NCBI GenBank assembly: GCA_964600645.1
Contig: CAZRJL010000026.1
Span: 1 to 13,130, forward strand
From: UBA12151 sp964600645
GTDB taxonomy: Bacteria; Patescibacteriota; Minisyncoccia; Moranbacterales; UBA9337
Length of the DNA stretch: 13,130 nt
Reading direction: 5' to 3'
Positions 12,348-13,130 of this stretch are shown piece by piece. The notes below the pieces were generated by a model. The model saw only the letters and a list, made by a program, of their open reading frames with translations. It did no database searches and was not told the DNA's origin. The translations under genes were made by a program, and so were the position numbers. Position 1 is the first letter of the stretch, and every line of letters starts with the position of its first letter.

Positions 12348-13130
12348 TCAGCAATCTTGATTACCATCTTGTTTCTTCTTTTTTAGCATTAGCACTAGGA
12401 TTAGAAATAAAAACAATAAACCGAAATGCGCTGTCCAAAGCCAGTGATCAACGACACACAGTATAAAATATGAAACATACAACAACAAAGCCAAGATCTT
12501 ATTGTTTTTATATCCTTCGATAAACATACCGAGAGACAGAACGATAAACAAAAACAATCCTATCAATCCGAGTTCTGACCAAATCAAAAGAAAAACATTA
12601 TGCACCGGCTGTATTTGCCAAATCGGTGTCATACCCCTCCCCTTTTCCAAGGGGGAGGTTGGGAGGGGGTCGTAGAGATATTTCGTATAATTCCCCGCAC
12701 CCACTCCCAGCCAGAAATTATTTCCGATAATTTCCTTGGCTTGCAAAACATATTCACTGCGATCATCAAATGATTTTTTCTCAAGTCTGCCTTGTCCGGA
12801 TGTGCGGGAAAAAAACAAAGGCGAAAAAGCACTCAGCCAAATCAATCCCACGCCCAAAAAAACAACCGCAAATTTTGCCAGCTCTCTTCGTTTTTCTTTT
12901 TGAAATATAAATAACAAAATAAATCCAACCACAAAAACAATCCAGGCACTGCGGGAAAAAGAAACAATCAAACCGGACAGGATTAAGACATGAGACGTCA
13001 GACGCAAGACGTAATTATAATTTCTAATTTCTAATTTTAAATTTCCAAACAATTTCCAATTCCTTAATGCTAAAAAAGTATTTTTTAATTTTAAATTGTC
13101 ATTTTGAGATTTGATTTTTGATTTTTGATT
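12348..13130 (-). CDS. O-antigen ligase/Wzy-like membrane protein, C-terminal part
   Basis: The frame is open to the right edge, so at least 260 C-terminal residues are visible and the true start lies outside. The visible part has an SFSRSAW motif between two helices, a third helix, and a large loop with DRSEYVLQAKEIIGNNFWLG, GVGAGNY and QPVHNVFLLIWSELGLIG. Three more helices end it, with a lysine-rich tail (KKKKQDGNQDC). The SRSAW segment, loop Arg, GxGxGN and HN are the hallmarks of the Wzy_C/WaaL/PglL superfamily, which polymerise or transfer lipid-linked glycans outside the membrane; ligase, polymerase and protein glycosyltransferase cannot be told apart here. Two noncoding-type repeats lie in frame (12634-12669 and ~12986-13130). 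A TTG at 13052 is a formal start, but the frame stays open above it and the family needs earlier helices. It is followed, same strand, by the giant gene 99 bp on. Confidence 0.85.
   Translation of the reverse strand, partial: NQKSKIKSQNDNLKLKNTFLALRNWKLFGNLKLEIRNYNYVLRLTSHVLILSGLIVSFSRSAWIVFVVGFILLFIFQKEKRRELAKFAVVFLGVGLIWLSAFSPLFFSRTSGQGRLEKKSFDDRSEYVLQAKEIIGNNFWLGVGAGNYTKYLYDPLPTSPLEKGRGMTPIWQIQPVHNVFLLIWSELGLIGLFLFIVLSLGMFIEGYKNNKILALLLYVSYFILCVVDHWLWTAHFGLLFLFLILVLMLKKKKQDGNQDC
12634..12669. repeat. GC-rich REP-like palindrome inside the ligase-like gene
   Basis: Bases 12636-12645 pair with 12649-12658 (ten pairs, one G-T wobble, loop of three). The sequence 12634-12641 can instead pair perfectly with 12661-12668 over eight bases. 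It encodes PLPTSPLEKGRG in the loop between GVGAGNY...YD and PIWQIQPVHN. Elements of this cccctccc...gggagggg type occur dispersed in many bacterial genomes, usually between genes. Confidence 0.75.
12986..13130. repeat. AT-rich mosaic repeat segment at the right edge
   Basis: The segment starts with an agacg-rich stretch (12986-13011, including the palindrome gacgtc), continues with ttctaa and taatttt runs, and ends with three gattttt units (13106-13130). Such mosaics are familiar from intergenic regions of Candidate Phyla genomes. Here no stop appears on the minus-strand frame and it encodes a Lys/Asn-rich, non-membrane stretch just before the SFSRSAW helices. Confidence 0.55.

Noticed and set aside
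12634..12669. Transcription terminator within the ligase-like gene
   Set aside because: The hairpin lacks a T run on the coding strand, and intact family motifs continue on both sides.
13050..13052. TTG as the true start of the ligase-like gene
   Set aside because: The frame stays open for 26 more codons to the edge, no ribosome site is visible, and the family needs several more N-terminal helices.

Overview
The window reads as a metagenome-assembled fragment from a small-genome bacterium of the Candidate Phyla Radiation (Patescibacteria, probably Parcubacteria-like). The suggestion rests on the giant modular surface protein, on an O-antigen-ligase-like neighbour carrying AT-rich and GC-rich noncoding-type repeats in frame, and on general style. 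No rRNA, tRNA or marker gene confirms it. The ordinary genetic code fits: the genes end in TGA and contain no in-frame TGA. Almost everything lies on the minus strand.

Layout from left to right. Positions 1-206 hold the plus-strand tail of a hydrophobic protein. Positions 234-12248 hold one giant minus-strand gene, shown broken into two reading frames by (i) a 100-N scaffold gap flanked by an exact 55-bp duplication and (ii) a one-base shift at a run of seven G. Collapsing the duplication and dropping one G gives a single continuous protein of about 3952 residues. Positions 12249-12347 are its promoter region. Positions 12348-13130 hold the C-terminal part of an O-antigen ligase/Wzy-type membrane protein that runs off the right edge.

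The giant protein has, from N to C terminus: a basic cytoplasmic tail and one membrane segment with a possible signal-peptidase site; a domain of unknown type; four copies of a ~65-residue beta module; a jelly-roll/lectin-like domain; GSASG-type modules; a LamG-like domain; a right-handed beta-helix; a carbohydrate-binding-like jelly roll; a block resembling phage tail proteins; six VW...RTIT units; an exact two-copy 86-residue higher-order repeat; coiled coils; a beta domain with a PFKAFLPKEVK motif; two or more membrane segments; and three SH3b domains. Both ends are therefore predicted to be membrane-anchored, with about 3400 residues displayed outside and the SH3b domains placed to grip the cell wall. 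The simplest reading is a giant adhesin or host-contact fibre.

The adjacent ligase/polymerase-like protein acts on surface glycans, so the locus has a cell-envelope theme. A strong extended -10 promoter between the two genes suggests the giant gene is transcribed on its own. Residue numbers for the giant protein use the rebuilt 3952-residue form starting at the GTG at 12248.
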